Below, piece by piece: positions 36,890-46,082 of a stretch of DNA of 64,000 bases. This stretch comes from Alteribacillus persepolensis (GTDB taxonomy: Bacteria > Bacillota > Bacilli > Bacillales > Marinococcaceae), in the NCBI RefSeq assembly GCF_900099605.1, contig NZ_FNDK01000013.1:1-64000 (forward strand). The letters run 5' to 3'. The number at the start of each line of letters is the position of its first letter. The stretch's first letter is position 1. A program made the position numbers and the translations under genes. The notes under the pieces are model-generated. The model worked only from the letters and a program-made list of their open reading frames with translations. It was not told the DNA's origin and searched no databases.

Positions 36890-37147
36890 ATGAGAGAAGA
36901 CAAAAGGGTGCACAGCATATCGCGTGTGGATAAAAGCGGCAATTCTGACGTTGATGTCACGGTAAACATCGATACGTCAGCACTGGCATATGCTTATGCG
37001 TGTATGATGTATGCAGAAGGGAAGCTGAATAAACGCCAGTTTGACCATATGGTAAGAGAAATGGACCAATTATATGACCGTAAGGAATACACGCGGCGCT
37101 TTCAAAAAGAAGAAACACGCAAGCCGGTACCGTGGTTATTTACGTAG
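36890..37147 (+). CDS. Small DKSGN-motif protein B (85 aa), unknown function
   Basis: It begins MREDKRVHSISRVDKSGNSD and continues VDVTVNIDTSALAYAYACMMYAEGKL, then a charged helical part (FDHMVREMDQLYDRKEYTRR). The DKSGN(S/A)(D/N)VDV segment is shared with the preceding protein, and the rest differs. GGGGGTG precedes the ATG at a short distance. The two genes form an operon and may encode partner or structural proteins. Function unknown. Confidence 0.65.
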   Translation: MREDKRVHSISRVDKSGNSDVDVTVNIDTSALAYAYACMMYAEGKLNKRQFDHMVREMDQLYDRKEYTRRFQKEETRKPVPWLFT

Positions 37148-37628
37148 ACAGTGTCCGCCAGAAAACAGCTGCCCCCACAAGAGCAAGTAAATAAACCGGA
37201 CGAACAACACTTGTTTTTCCCCTTATAAAATGAACGGTTAAAAACGAATGTTTTGATGAAAAAGTCCGCCCTCTCCGTTAAATAAATGAATCGGTTGTCA
37301 GCTTATATTTTACAGTACGTGCGCAGTTAGAAAAGAAAATATCCCCCATAGTATTCCCCTCCGTTAGAAGGAAAACTTCAAGCAACTGTTTTTAACGTTT
37401 GCTTGAAGTTTTTTGTTGCGTTTTATCATTATTTGGAACTGTTTTAAACGCTTTTATCTCTTTTAGAAGCCTTTGGTTGTGAATTGTTTGCTTTTCCATG
37501 TTTTTCCCTTCAAAATAATACATACCTTCTAACGAGAATGATATACCTTATATACTATTGTAAATACAAGGCACAGTATTTTTACTGCAATAGATAGCCA
37601 ATGTTGCTTTGTATGAGGGGGGATGGCA
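37148..37628. other. Intergenic stretch with a terminator
   Basis: No gene seen. AACTTCAAGCAA (37374-37385) pairs with TTGCTTGAAGTT (37399-37410) followed by TTTTG, an intrinsic terminator 230 bp after the DKSGN pair. The rest is the leader of the first IclR gene. Confidence 0.55.
37374..37414 (+). terminator. Intrinsic terminator downstream of the DKSGN pair
   Basis: A 12-bp perfect stem with a 13-nt loop and a T run. Confidence 0.8.
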
Positions 37629-38396
37629 GTGAAAGGTAAATATGTAATTCGTACAGTTGAAAATGCCATGCAAATACTGAGGCTGTTTACTTCGGAAAAA
37701 CGAGAATGGACGTTGACAGAAATTGCGAAGAAAAAAGAAATGAATATTGCTAGTGCACAGCGCCTTGTAAAAACATTAGAAAATTATAAATATATAGAAC
37801 GTTCATCTGAATCTAAAAAGTACAGGCTGGGATTATCAATCTTGCGATTATCAGGAATTGTAACGAGCACGATGGAAATTCATCAAGAAGCAAGGCCAAT
37901 CGCTGAAGCGTTAGTAGAACAATTAGGAGAAGCAGTACACATAGGTGTGCTAGAGGGAAGTGAAACAGTTTATTTGGAAAAGATAGAAAGTCTTCATCCG
38001 GTTCGGCTTGCTTCTTACACCGGCAAGCAAAACCCTGGCTATTGTACGGGATGTGGAAAAGTGGTTTTAGCATATAAGGATGTTCGTGAACAAGAACGGA
38101 TGATGCATGAGATGTCACAAAAGGGGTTCTATCCCTATGCATCCAACACCGTTACAACTATTAATCAATTATCAGAAGATTTGAAAGAAATTAAACGCCA
38201 AGGGCATGCCGTGTGTGTCAATGAATTTAGTGAAGGAATTACCAGTATTGCTGCACCTATCTATGATCATCGTGAAACAGTCATTGCAGCAATTAGTGTA
38301 ACTGGTCCGCATAATCGTATAAATATTGCTGAAAGCATCAAAGAAGTCGTAAAGGCCGGAGAGCGTATATCAAAAAATTTAGGTTATATATTTTGA
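37629..38396 (+). CDS. IclR family transcriptional regulator 1
   Basis: A 255-residue regulator. The N-terminal winged helix contains WTLTEIAKKKEMNIASAQRLVKTLE; the C-terminal effector domain contains YCTGCGKVVLAY and EFSEGITSIAAPIYD. The GTG at 37629 is preferred because GAGGGG lies 8 nt upstream; the ATG at 37623 sits almost on the ribosome site. It is followed by a second IclR gene and the ligase/carboxylase genes. IclR members usually sense small aromatic or carboxylic acids. Confidence 0.88.
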   Translation: MKGKYVIRTVENAMQILRLFTSEKREWTLTEIAKKKEMNIASAQRLVKTLENYKYIERSSESKKYRLGLSILRLSGIVTSTMEIHQEARPIAEALVEQLGEAVHIGVLEGSETVYLEKIESLHPVRLASYTGKQNPGYCTGCGKVVLAYKDVREQERMMHEMSQKGFYPYASNTVTTINQLSEDLKEIKRQGHAVCVNEFSEGITSIAAPIYDHRETVIAAISVTGPHNRINIAESIKEVVKAGERISKNLGYIF

Positions 38397-38443
38397 TGCT
38401 GTGATTGGTAAGAACAAAATATTTGTAAAAGGGAGATGATAAG

Positions 38444-39217
38444 ATGAAACAACAGCGGTACTCTTCACTGGAGAATGCATTGCGCCTTCTGGAACTATTT
38501 CGGGTTGAAGAATCAGAACTAGCGCTAAAAGTCATTGCCGATAAGCTTTCAATTGCTGAAAGTACAGCTCACCGGCTGCTTACTACACTAAAAGAAGAAG
38601 GTTTTGTTGCAAAAGATGATGTATACAATAATTATCGACTCGGGGTTTCTATTAGGGCACTAGAAGCTGTACTGATTAAGGATATAGAATTATACAATCA
38701 ATCGCTGCCAATATTAAACGCATTAGCAGATAAAACAGGAGAAAACGCTTCAGTTTGTATCATATTTCGCGGCGAAACTTTGTATATAAACACAGTGGAA
38801 TCACCTAATACTGTTTATGAAAATCTAACCTATCCAGGAAAATCTCAGTCTGTCCTGGATACAAGTGCAGGGAAAATCCTTATTTGCGAGTACAATGAAT
38901 CACATATAAAAAAGGTGTTGAAGAATGTATCCCTGGAAAGTTATACGCAATATATATCAGAACAACCTGTGATTTGTGAACAAGGATATGCAGTTAGCTA
39001 TAACAATTTTTCATCGGGATTAACATCGGTTGCTGTACCAGTAAAAAACCTTGAAGGCACTATTACAGCAGCTGTTGAACTGATTGGATTAGAACAACGT
39101 TTTAGCAGGGAAAAAATCCATTCCTATGTATTGAACGCAAAAGAAGCAGCTGTACAATTAAAAAAACAATTATTTCAAAAGAACAAACAGTCTTTTTTTA
39201 TCGATAGAAAAATATAA
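38444..39217 (+). CDS. IclR family transcriptional regulator 2
   Basis: A 257-residue regulator of the same family but clearly diverged from its neighbour: HTH ALKVIADKLSIAESTAHRLL, effector domain with VLDTSAGKILICEY and NFSSGLTSVAVPVKN. GGGAG precedes the ATG. Tandem IclR genes ahead of a catabolic operon suggest two-signal control or a heteromeric regulator (inference). Confidence 0.88.
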   Translation: MKQQRYSSLENALRLLELFRVEESELALKVIADKLSIAESTAHRLLTTLKEEGFVAKDDVYNNYRLGVSIRALEAVLIKDIELYNQSLPILNALADKTGENASVCIIFRGETLYINTVESPNTVYENLTYPGKSQSVLDTSAGKILICEYNESHIKKVLKNVSLESYTQYISEQPVICEQGYAVSYNNFSSGLTSVAVPVKNLEGTITAAVELIGLEQRFSREKIHSYVLNAKEAAVQLKKQLFQKNKQSFFIDRKI

Positions 39218-39436
39218 AAATTCAAATAAAACATCGATGTCGTCAATATGCCGTGGATATTTACGTAAATGCAGTGAAGCAATTACCTGTGCTATCAGAC
39301 TAGGGTAGCGCCAGGTTTTTTTCTGAAATTTTTTAAATTATCACATAGAAGAATTTAGTGTTTCCAGATGAAAAATAATGGTGTTAATATTTAGATAATT
39401 TAAAAAATAAATGCTGACATTCGGGAGGGAGAAAGC

Positions 39437-40759
39437 ATGTTGTCGGAAAAAGCCAAAAAAGTTTTCGAAGAGCCTCAACTGCATGTAGAAGACATCCAGG
39501 CTGATAAGTTTCAGCAGCAAATCGATTATATATTTCAGCACTCTGAATTCTACCGCGAAAAGTTTCAAAAAGCAGGAATTGAGCGAGAAAATATTCAATC
39601 GCTTAACGACTTAAAAAAGCTTCCATTTACGTATAAAGACGAAATTAGAGCAAGCCAAAAAAAGGCACCTCCTCTGGGAACACACGCTGCAGCGGACATG
39701 GAAGATATTGTCCGTATCCATTCATCATCTGGAACAACGGGGCGTCCAACTTATACTGGTATTACAAGACAGGATTACGATGTTTGGACAGAAATGCTGG
39801 CAAGAGTTTGTTACACACATGGGATTCGGCAAGACAGTAAAGTTGTTTTTGCTATGGGTCTGTCGTTTTTTGTTGGAAGTGCAATGAAAGATGGAATTGA
39901 ACGTCTTGGTGCCACCTTTATTCCTATTGGAACTGGGGCGTCGGACCGTGTTGTACGAAGCATTATCGATTTTCAAGCCGATGTATTATTTTGTACCCCG
40001 TCTTATGCAACATACTTAGCGGAGTTTGTGAAAAAGAATTACGGCATGCATCCGTCCGAGTTAGGTCTGAAGCTTATGTCTGTTGGTGGTGAGCCAGGTG
40101 GGGGACTTCCGGAAGTACGGAGAAAAATTGAATCAGAGTGGAATTGTAAAGTGATGGAGGCAATGGGAAATGCTGATATGGCACCAGTCTTGTTTAGTGA
40201 GTGTCCAGAACAGAAAGGGATGCATTTTATCGGGGCTGATAACGTTATTTGCGAAATCATTGATCCTGAAACTGGCGAAATTGTTCCTGAGAGTGACCAC
40301 ATGGAAGGAGAATTGGTATATACGGCAATTAATCGTGAATGTGTACCGCTGATCCGCTTTAGAACAAGAGACCTTGTTCAGGTAGATACCACACCATGTG
40401 CATGTGGAAAGAAGAGTTTTCGCCTGCGCTGTATCGGGCGGACTGATGATATGCTGATTATACGCGGGGTCAACGTGTTCCCATCTGCTATTAAAGACGT
40501 GGTGAACAGTTTTCGGCCAAAAACGACAGGAGAAATCAGGATTTTGCTTAAGGAAAAGCCGCCGTTGGTAAACCCGCCTCTGCCATTAAAAGTAGAAATT
40601 GCGAATGGTTTGTCGGAACGAGAACAAGAAGCTCTCCAAAAAGACGTCCAGGCAGCACTAAGATTCAAGCTATTTTTTACAGCTGAGGTGGAGCTGGTTT
40701 CAGAGGGTTCTCTGCCACGGTTTGAAATGAAAGCAAAACTAACAGAAAGGCTCTATTAA
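39437..40759 (+). CDS. Phenylacetate-CoA ligase-like AMP-forming ligase (PaaK family)
   Basis: A 440-residue ligase. The ATP-binding P-loop is IHSSSGTTGRPT; the C-terminal region has CACGKKSFRLRCIGRTDDML followed by RGVNVFPSAI, typical of PaaK. It should activate an organic acid to acyl-CoA through an acyl-AMP. Other phenylacetate genes (paaABCDE, paaG/Z) are absent nearby; instead a biotin-dependent carboxylase follows at once. The substrate may be an aryl or small organic acid; I cannot tell which. Confidence 0.88.
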   Translation: MLSEKAKKVFEEPQLHVEDIQADKFQQQIDYIFQHSEFYREKFQKAGIERENIQSLNDLKKLPFTYKDEIRASQKKAPPLGTHAAADMEDIVRIHSSSGTTGRPTYTGITRQDYDVWTEMLARVCYTHGIRQDSKVVFAMGLSFFVGSAMKDGIERLGATFIPIGTGASDRVVRSIIDFQADVLFCTPSYATYLAEFVKKNYGMHPSELGLKLMSVGGEPGGGLPEVRRKIESEWNCKVMEAMGNADMAPVLFSECPEQKGMHFIGADNVICEIIDPETGEIVPESDHMEGELVYTAINRECVPLIRFRTRDLVQVDTTPCACGKKSFRLRCIGRTDDMLIIRGVNVFPSAIKDVVNSFRPKTTGEIRILLKEKPPLVNPPLPLKVEIANGLSEREQEALQKDVQAALRFKLFFTAEVELVSEGSLPRFEMKAKLTERLY

Positions 40760-40786
40760 ATACATGGTGATAGAAGGAGGATCTAT

Positions 40787-42259
40787 ATGGGAATAAAATT
40801 TGTTGACACAACGTTTCGAGATGGTTCACAAAGTCTCTGGGCCGCAGGGATGCCTCCAGGTATGATGGAAGCTATAGCAGAAGATGTGGGCAAGGCGGGA
40901 TTTGATGTAGTAGAAGTGCCAGTCATGCCTATTAATTTCAAAAAAATTATACGAGATTTAAAGGAAGATCCTTGGGACATGGTTCATATGCTGGCGGAAA
41001 AAATGCCTGACGTAACCAAATCATTTATGGGGGAACCAGCTATATTTCCCTTTGAAATTATTGGAGCACCGAAAGAGGTAGTGAAATTATTTTATGAAAA
41101 AATTGTATCAACTGGTGTTTTAAATCGTGTACAAATTATGGCGAATATATTCGGCAATGTAGACAAGCTGTATCCATGGTATTTGCCATTTTTACGAAGC
41201 CAGGGGCTGCAAATTGCATTGGCATTGTCTTATACTATATCCCCGAGACACACCGATGAATATTATGCAGAAAAAACACGAGAATTAAGGGCAATGAAAC
41301 CGGATGTCATTTATTTAAAAGATCAGGGTGGATTATTGACTGTTGACCGTTTACGCACATTGATGCCCGTCATTTTAGAAAATGCTGGCGGCATTCCGGT
41401 TGAAATTCATTCCCACGGAACCACTGGACTGGCAGAAGTCGTTTATTTAGAAGCTCTTCAAATGGGAGTGAAAATGGTCCACACAGGCATTCCACCCTTG
41501 GCTGATGGATCTGCGCAGCCGTCTGTATTGAGCGTAGCACAAAATGCAACGTATCTCGGTTATGAAAACAATCTTGATTTAGAGCGCATTCAAAGAGCTT
41601 CTGAGAGACTTTTGGAGATGGCAAAACAAGACGGCATGCCAATTGGTGCACCGCTAGGTTATGATTATTCACAATATGTTTATCAAATTCCAGGCGGCGT
41701 TATTTCAAATTTAAAACATCAATTAAAAGAACTCAAATTAGAAAATCGCTTGGATGAAGTATTAGAGGAAACTGTTCAAGTGCGTGAAGATCTTGGATAT
41801 CCTGTAATGATTACACCATATTCTCAATTTGTTGTCAGCCAGGCGGCAATTAACGTAGCAACAGGAGAGCGTTATAAAGTTGTTATTGATGAAGTCATTC
41901 AATTTGCTAACGGTGTTTTCAGCGAAGATTCTGGTTACACGTGGATGGACCAAAATTTAAAAGATAAGATATTAGCTTCTCCTCGTGCAAAGGAATTGTC
42001 CACGGCGCATCAAGATGACACACCGCTTTCTAAAATCAGAGAACAGTTTGGCGGGCCGGATTTATCAGATGAAGAGTTTTTGCTTCGCTATATTATGAAA
42101 GGTACACAAGAAATAGAAGCGATGCGCCAAGCTGGCCCAGGAAGAAAATATTTGTCGGCATCAACGCCGTTAGTAACGCTGCTAGATCAATTACAGAAAC
42201 AGCCAAGCATTACAAATATTCATGTGGTGAAAGAAAATAGCAAGTTGGTTCTTCGATAA
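40787..42259 (+). CDS. Biotin-dependent carboxyltransferase of the PycB/OadA-like group, unknown substrate
   Basis: A 490-residue protein with the HMGL-like TIM barrel of pyruvate/oxaloacetate carboxyltransferases. It opens VDTTFRDGSQSLWA, differing from the usual RDAHQSL. IYLKDQGGLLT carries the barrel lysine and VEIHSHGTTGLAE the HSH metal ligands; the conserved C-terminal part (about 300-470) follows. It has no biotin domain of its own; the carrier is the next gene. Its divergence in the substrate motif suggests a substrate other than pyruvate. Confidence 0.82.
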   Translation: MGIKFVDTTFRDGSQSLWAAGMPPGMMEAIAEDVGKAGFDVVEVPVMPINFKKIIRDLKEDPWDMVHMLAEKMPDVTKSFMGEPAIFPFEIIGAPKEVVKLFYEKIVSTGVLNRVQIMANIFGNVDKLYPWYLPFLRSQGLQIALALSYTISPRHTDEYYAEKTRELRAMKPDVIYLKDQGGLLTVDRLRTLMPVILENAGGIPVEIHSHGTTGLAEVVYLEALQMGVKMVHTGIPPLADGSAQPSVLSVAQNATYLGYENNLDLERIQRASERLLEMAKQDGMPIGAPLGYDYSQYVYQIPGGVISNLKHQLKELKLENRLDEVLEETVQVREDLGYPVMITPYSQFVVSQAAINVATGERYKVVIDEVIQFANGVFSEDSGYTWMDQNLKDKILASPRAKELSTAHQDDTPLSKIREQFGGPDLSDEEFLLRYIMKGTQEIEAMRQAGPGRKYLSASTPLVTLLDQLQKQPSITNIHVVKENSKLVLR

Positions 42260-42292
42260 TTAATTATAGATATCCAAAGGAGGAAATATAAG

Positions 42293-42847
42293 ATGAGCAA
42301 TGATATTTTCAACACATTTAGTGAACATGATATCAATAGCCTAGCAGAAGTGATAGAGAAGTTAGAAAAGTCTCAGTTTGATTACTTGGAACTTGAAAAC
42401 GATGGCATGAAAATTGTCATCGGTAAGAATAAATCCGCAAACAACGTTATGGATTTATCAGAAGTATCTGATAAGCAAGCGGTGGCAACTGTAGCGAAAG
42501 AAGAACAGAAAGAAACGGAACATCCGGCAGAAACTGTACAAAAAACAAGCTCGGCTTCATCTTCTGCAGCAGAAGAAAATTCGTTTGATGTAAAAGCAAA
42601 AGAAGACGAAGCATTAATCACAGCAAATACAGCCGGCCTTTTCTATGCGCAACCGGAACCTGGTGCACCACCTTATGTTCAAGTTGGTGATATGGTCGAA
42701 GAAGATTCTACGGTTGGCTTAGTGGAAATCATGAAAGTATACAGTGCGATTACAGCAGGGGTTTCTGGAGAAATCACTAAAATCCATGTAGAAAACCAAG
42801 AGCTCATTGAATATGGACAACCATTATTTACTGTAAAAACACATTAA
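42293..42847 (+). CDS. Biotin carboxyl carrier protein (AccB-like)
   Basis: A 184-residue carrier. Residues 1-50 resemble the AccB N-terminus, 60-100 form an Ala/Glu/Ser-rich linker, and 105-184 a biotinyl domain. It keeps the AccB-type thumb (PEPGAPPYVQVGD). The biotin lysine is K148 in VEIMKVYSA, where the usual motif is EAMKM/L; the A-to-I and M-to-V changes are unusual. It lies between the carboxyltransferase and biotin carboxylase genes. Confidence 0.87.
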   Translation: MSNDIFNTFSEHDINSLAEVIEKLEKSQFDYLELENDGMKIVIGKNKSANNVMDLSEVSDKQAVATVAKEEQKETEHPAETVQKTSSASSSAAEENSFDVKAKEDEALITANTAGLFYAQPEPGAPPYVQVGDMVEEDSTVGLVEIMKVYSAITAGVSGEITKIHVENQELIEYGQPLFTVKTH

Positions 42848-42863
42848 TCAGGGAGGCAATTGT

Positions 42864-44213
42864 ATGGGGATTTCCCGACTCTTTATAGTCAATCGTGGAG
42901 AAATTGCTTTACGAATTATTCGCACGTGCCGTGTGATGGGGATTGAAGCCGTGTTGGCTGTTTCCGAAGCGGATAAAGACAGTTTGCCGGCAAGACTTGC
43001 CGATCGAACCGTAAGGGTTGGACCTGCCAGTGCTTCGGAAAGCTACTTGAATATCCCCGTGATTGTCACAACAGCGAAGGCAGTTGGGGCAGACGCAGTT
43101 CATCCGGGCTACGGTTTTTTATCCGAAGTACCTGAACTGGCGGAAAAATGTGAAGAGAACGGACTGATTTATGTCGGACCGCACCATGACCACATCAGAA
43201 AAATGGGGAATAAATTGGTTGCGCGTTCCCTTGCGATAGAGTGTGGTGTACCTGTCCTTCCGGGTTCAGAAAAAGTATCGAGTTTTGAAGAAGCGGAAAC
43301 GGTTGTCGATGATATTGGATTACCGGTGATGCTGAAGGCTGCATCTGGTGGCGGTGGCCGCGGAATGAAAATCGTAACCAAAAAAGAAGAGGTAAAGAGC
43401 TTATTCGACTCAGCAGCTGCTGAAGCCCAGGCCGCATTTGGAGACGGCACTCTTTACGTCGAAAAATATATCGCTAATGCCCGCCACATTGAAGTGCAGG
43501 TCCTTGGCGATAAATATGGAAACGCCATCCATTTAGGAGAAAGAGATTGTTCCACCCAGCGCCGGCATCAGAAATTAGTGGAAGAAGCAATGGCTCCAAA
43601 CATTTCGGAAGACCTGCGTCAGGACATTCGCAATTCGGCCGTTGCTTTGACAGAAAATATTTCCTATGAAAGTGTCGGCACCGTGGAATTTATCGTTGAT
43701 CAAGACGAGGGAACGTTTTATTTCTTAGAAATGAACACAAGAATTCAGGTCGAGCATCCCGTGACAGAAATGGTGACTGGGATTGATTTGATTCAAGAAC
43801 AGATTAAAGTAGCAAATGGGGAAAAGTTGTCTTTTTTACAGGAAGACATCGCCTTTCTTGGTCATGCTATTGAGTGCCGGGTCAATGCTGAATCTCCAGA
43901 AGAAGGATTCCGACCAACACCCGGATTGATTTCAGAATGGAACATCCCGCAAGGACCTGGGATAAGAGTAGATTCGCACTGCTATCAAGGATATATGGTA
44001 CCTGTGTTTTATGATTCACTGATTGCAAAAGTAATCGTCTGCGGAAAAGACAGGCAAGATGCTATTTATCGTATGCTTGCTGCTTTAGAAGAATTCACCG
44101 TGGAGGGGGTTCAAACGACAATACCGTTTATAAAACAAATATTGCAAAGCAAAGATTTTTTAAGCGGGCATGTACACACTAGGATTTTAGAAACATTGGC
44201 TCTTGTTAAATAA
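42864..44213 (+). CDS. Biotin carboxylase (AccC-like)
   Basis: A 449-residue ATP-grasp enzyme that carboxylates biotin with bicarbonate and ATP. Motifs: LFIVNRGEIALRIIRT, HPGYGFLSE, the glycine-rich ASGGGGRGMKIV, RDCSTQRRHQKLVEEAMAP and EMNTRIQVEHPVTE. Length equals AccC. Fatty-acid-synthesis accB/accC are usually a separate pair, so this is probably a dedicated copy for the catabolic carboxylase made with the two preceding genes. Confidence 0.9.
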   Translation: MGISRLFIVNRGEIALRIIRTCRVMGIEAVLAVSEADKDSLPARLADRTVRVGPASASESYLNIPVIVTTAKAVGADAVHPGYGFLSEVPELAEKCEENGLIYVGPHHDHIRKMGNKLVARSLAIECGVPVLPGSEKVSSFEEAETVVDDIGLPVMLKAASGGGGRGMKIVTKKEEVKSLFDSAAAEAQAAFGDGTLYVEKYIANARHIEVQVLGDKYGNAIHLGERDCSTQRRHQKLVEEAMAPNISEDLRQDIRNSAVALTENISYESVGTVEFIVDQDEGTFYFLEMNTRIQVEHPVTEMVTGIDLIQEQIKVANGEKLSFLQEDIAFLGHAIECRVNAESPEEGFRPTPGLISEWNIPQGPGIRVDSHCYQGYMVPVFYDSLIAKVIVCGKDRQDAIYRMLAALEEFTVEGVQTTIPFIKQILQSKDFLSGHVHTRILETLALVK

Positions 44214-44346
44214 TTATACAAACGTACATGCTTAAGCTTTTTCCATACAATGAAACCTTCCTCCATGTCACCCCATCGGGTTAACAGTGGTAGCGGATGA
44301 ATACAAAAATATCCATTGTTGTCCGTCAATACAGGTAGTAGATAAA

Positions 44347-44397
44347 AAGGAGCGGCAAACGATAAATCATACTTATCTTGCCGGCTCCTCTTTTATT
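44347..44397. terminator. Bidirectional terminator after the carboxylase operon
   Basis: AGGAGC-GGCAA pairs with TTGCC-GGCTCCT with a one-base bulge, plus an inner GATAA/TTATC. T runs are found on both strands. Confidence 0.75.
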
Positions 44398-44407
44398 TTT
44401 GCATAGA

Positions 44408-45526
44408 TTAAATGGCGCAGCGATTAGGACCGACTTCCATTTCCCTGCGTTCATCCTGGTCTGGATCTATTTGTCCCATGTTAGTCTGTCGAATTTTTTC
44501 ATGGCTGTTCGGCTGCGGCGGCAAGTTGTCTGTAACCAGATGTCGGAATTCTTTTTCGTCTTTTACTTGCAAGCGGTCATTTTTTTCATATAATGCACCG
44601 AGCTTTGCCTGAACGGTTCCATCTTCATTCATTTCCTGCATTTCCCCAAAATGAGCAGGGAGTACAATCAAGTCTTGAGCTAAATCTGGGTAACGCTCAT
44701 AAAGAGTTTGGCGCAAGTCATCTACCCAATCCTCGGCTTTACCAGCGAGATCAGGCCGGCCAATCGAGTCAATAAAGAGAATGTCACCAGTCAATAAATA
44801 TTGGCTGTCTACCAAAAAGCTGGTACTTCCTTTGGTGTGGCCAGGGGAATATACGGTAGAAATCGTTATATTATCTCCCACTGTAACCGTTGTATCATCT
44901 TCTAAAGGCTGATAATGAAATGTTAACCCTTCGTCATCTTTAGAAGGGAAAAAATAATTGGCTCCAGTCTTTTCCGCCAGTGCTTTTCCCCCTGAAATAT
45001 GGTCAGCATGAAGATGTGTATCCAGCACATCAGTGATTACAGCTTGGTGTTGATCAGCGAATGTTTGAAAGATATCCGTCATTCTGGTTGGGTCAATGAC
45101 TGCAGCTTCCTTGCCAGAAATAATCATATAGGAAAGGCAGCCTTTTCCAATACGAATAAATTGATACAACTCTCCGTTTTCACTAAGGTCTCCTACTTTT
45201 ACTGGTTCAAGATGTTCACTCCAGGCTGTCATGCCGCCTTTGAGATAAGTAATGTCTGTGACACCAGCCTCTTTGAGTAAATTGACTGCTTTTTGTGAGG
45301 AAACCCCTTTGGCACATACAACGTACACAGGCTTATCATTTGGAAGTTGTGCTTTCACGTCCTCAACACCATTTTCCAATTGTTTAAATGGAATATTCAG
45401 GCTCTCTACGTTCCTTCCTTCAATCGACCAGTCGGTATAATCTTCTTCCTTGCGGATATCCAGCAAAAATACGTGTTCACCTCGAAGTATTATTTGTGCC
45501 AGCTCTTTCACGGTTAACGGCTGCAT
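44408..45526 (-). CDS. Rhodanese / metallo-beta-lactamase fusion, persulfide-dioxygenase-like (copy 1)
   Basis: A 372-residue protein. An N-terminal rhodanese domain (about 1-105, active loop [10 protein letters not shown]) is followed by a metallo-beta-lactamase domain with [11 protein letters not shown] and YSPGHTKGS, close to ETHE1/CstB-type persulfide dioxygenases that oxidise glutathione or CoA persulfide to sulfite with an Fe(II) centre. It is a paralogue of the protein at 59.1-60.2 kb, sharing order and length. A partial CstR-like site lies about 90 bp upstream. Confidence 0.85.
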   Translation of the reverse strand: MQPLTVKELAQIILRGEHVFLLDIRKEEDYTDWSIEGRNVESLNIPFKQLENGVEDVKAQLPNDKPVYVVCAKGVSSQKAVNLLKEAGVTDITYLKGGMTAWSEHLEPVKVGDLSENGELYQFIRIGKGCLSYMIISGKEAAVIDPTRMTDIFQTFADQHQAVITDVLDTHLHADHISGGKALAEKTGANYFFPSKDDEGLTFHYQPLEDDTTVTVGDNITISTVYSPGHTKGSTSFLVDSQYLLTGDILFIDSIGRPDLAGKAEDWVDDLRQTLYERYPDLAQDLIVLPAHFGEMQEMNEDGTVQAKLGALYEKNDRLQVKDEKEFRHLVTDNLPPQPNSHEKIRQTNMGQIDPDQDERREMEVGPNRCAI

Positions 45527-45617
45527 ATTATCCCTCCGAATGTAAAAAGTGTCATTACCTGAGCTATAGTTTTCCCATTGTTTCTTCTTTCATGAGCTGT
45601 ATCATGCTGTTATACAC

Positions 45618-45633
45618 ATACCCGCCTCCCTAT
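45618..45633 (-). promoter_or_regulatory. Weak CstR/CsoR-like site before persulfide dioxygenase copy 1
   Basis: On the minus strand ATAGG-N6-GGTAT. The right arm and spacing match the sites at 56.7-61.7 kb; the left arm differs at two bases. Confidence 0.3.
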
Positions 45634-45878
45634 GCCGTGAAACGTAAATAACTTGTAAGTAAACAAGACAGGTTGTCTCATAAGTATATAAATCCATTTG
45701 ACGAATCTGCGATGCTGGAGCCATTTTAGGACGATGTTTGTTTTTTATCTGTCATAAAAGGTGAGAATATCAGTAAAAAGATGGTTTTGACATACGAACT
45801 TCGCACAAGCCACGCTTCTCTTATTTTTATCATGATGGTGGTATAGATGACTGGAAGGTTTGCGAAAAAATCACACAC

Positions 45879-45907
45879 TTGACATATACCATATAGGGGT
45901 ATATTGT
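45879..45907 (+). promoter_or_regulatory. Promoter and metal-regulator operator of copA
   Basis: TTGACA (45879-45884), a 17-bp spacer and TATTGT (45902-45907). The spacer contains ATACC-N7-GGTAT (45886-45902), a CsoR-type dyad placed to block RNA polymerase. The N7 spacing differs from the N6 of the CstR sites further right, so a separate copper sensor (CsoR or CopY type) is likely. Confidence 0.65.
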
Positions 45908-46082
45908 GAAGGTGAAGGTAATAAGCAGTGGCTTTGGAGAAAAGTATGCTGTGTCCACATATACCTCTGGATCATGGAGTGATAAATAGTTCCGCCCATC
46001 TTTTGCAGAAGAGTTTGGACAGAGAGAAAGCGTGAAAAATAATAGATAACAAAACGAAAAGCTGACAAAGGAGGTAAAAGCA

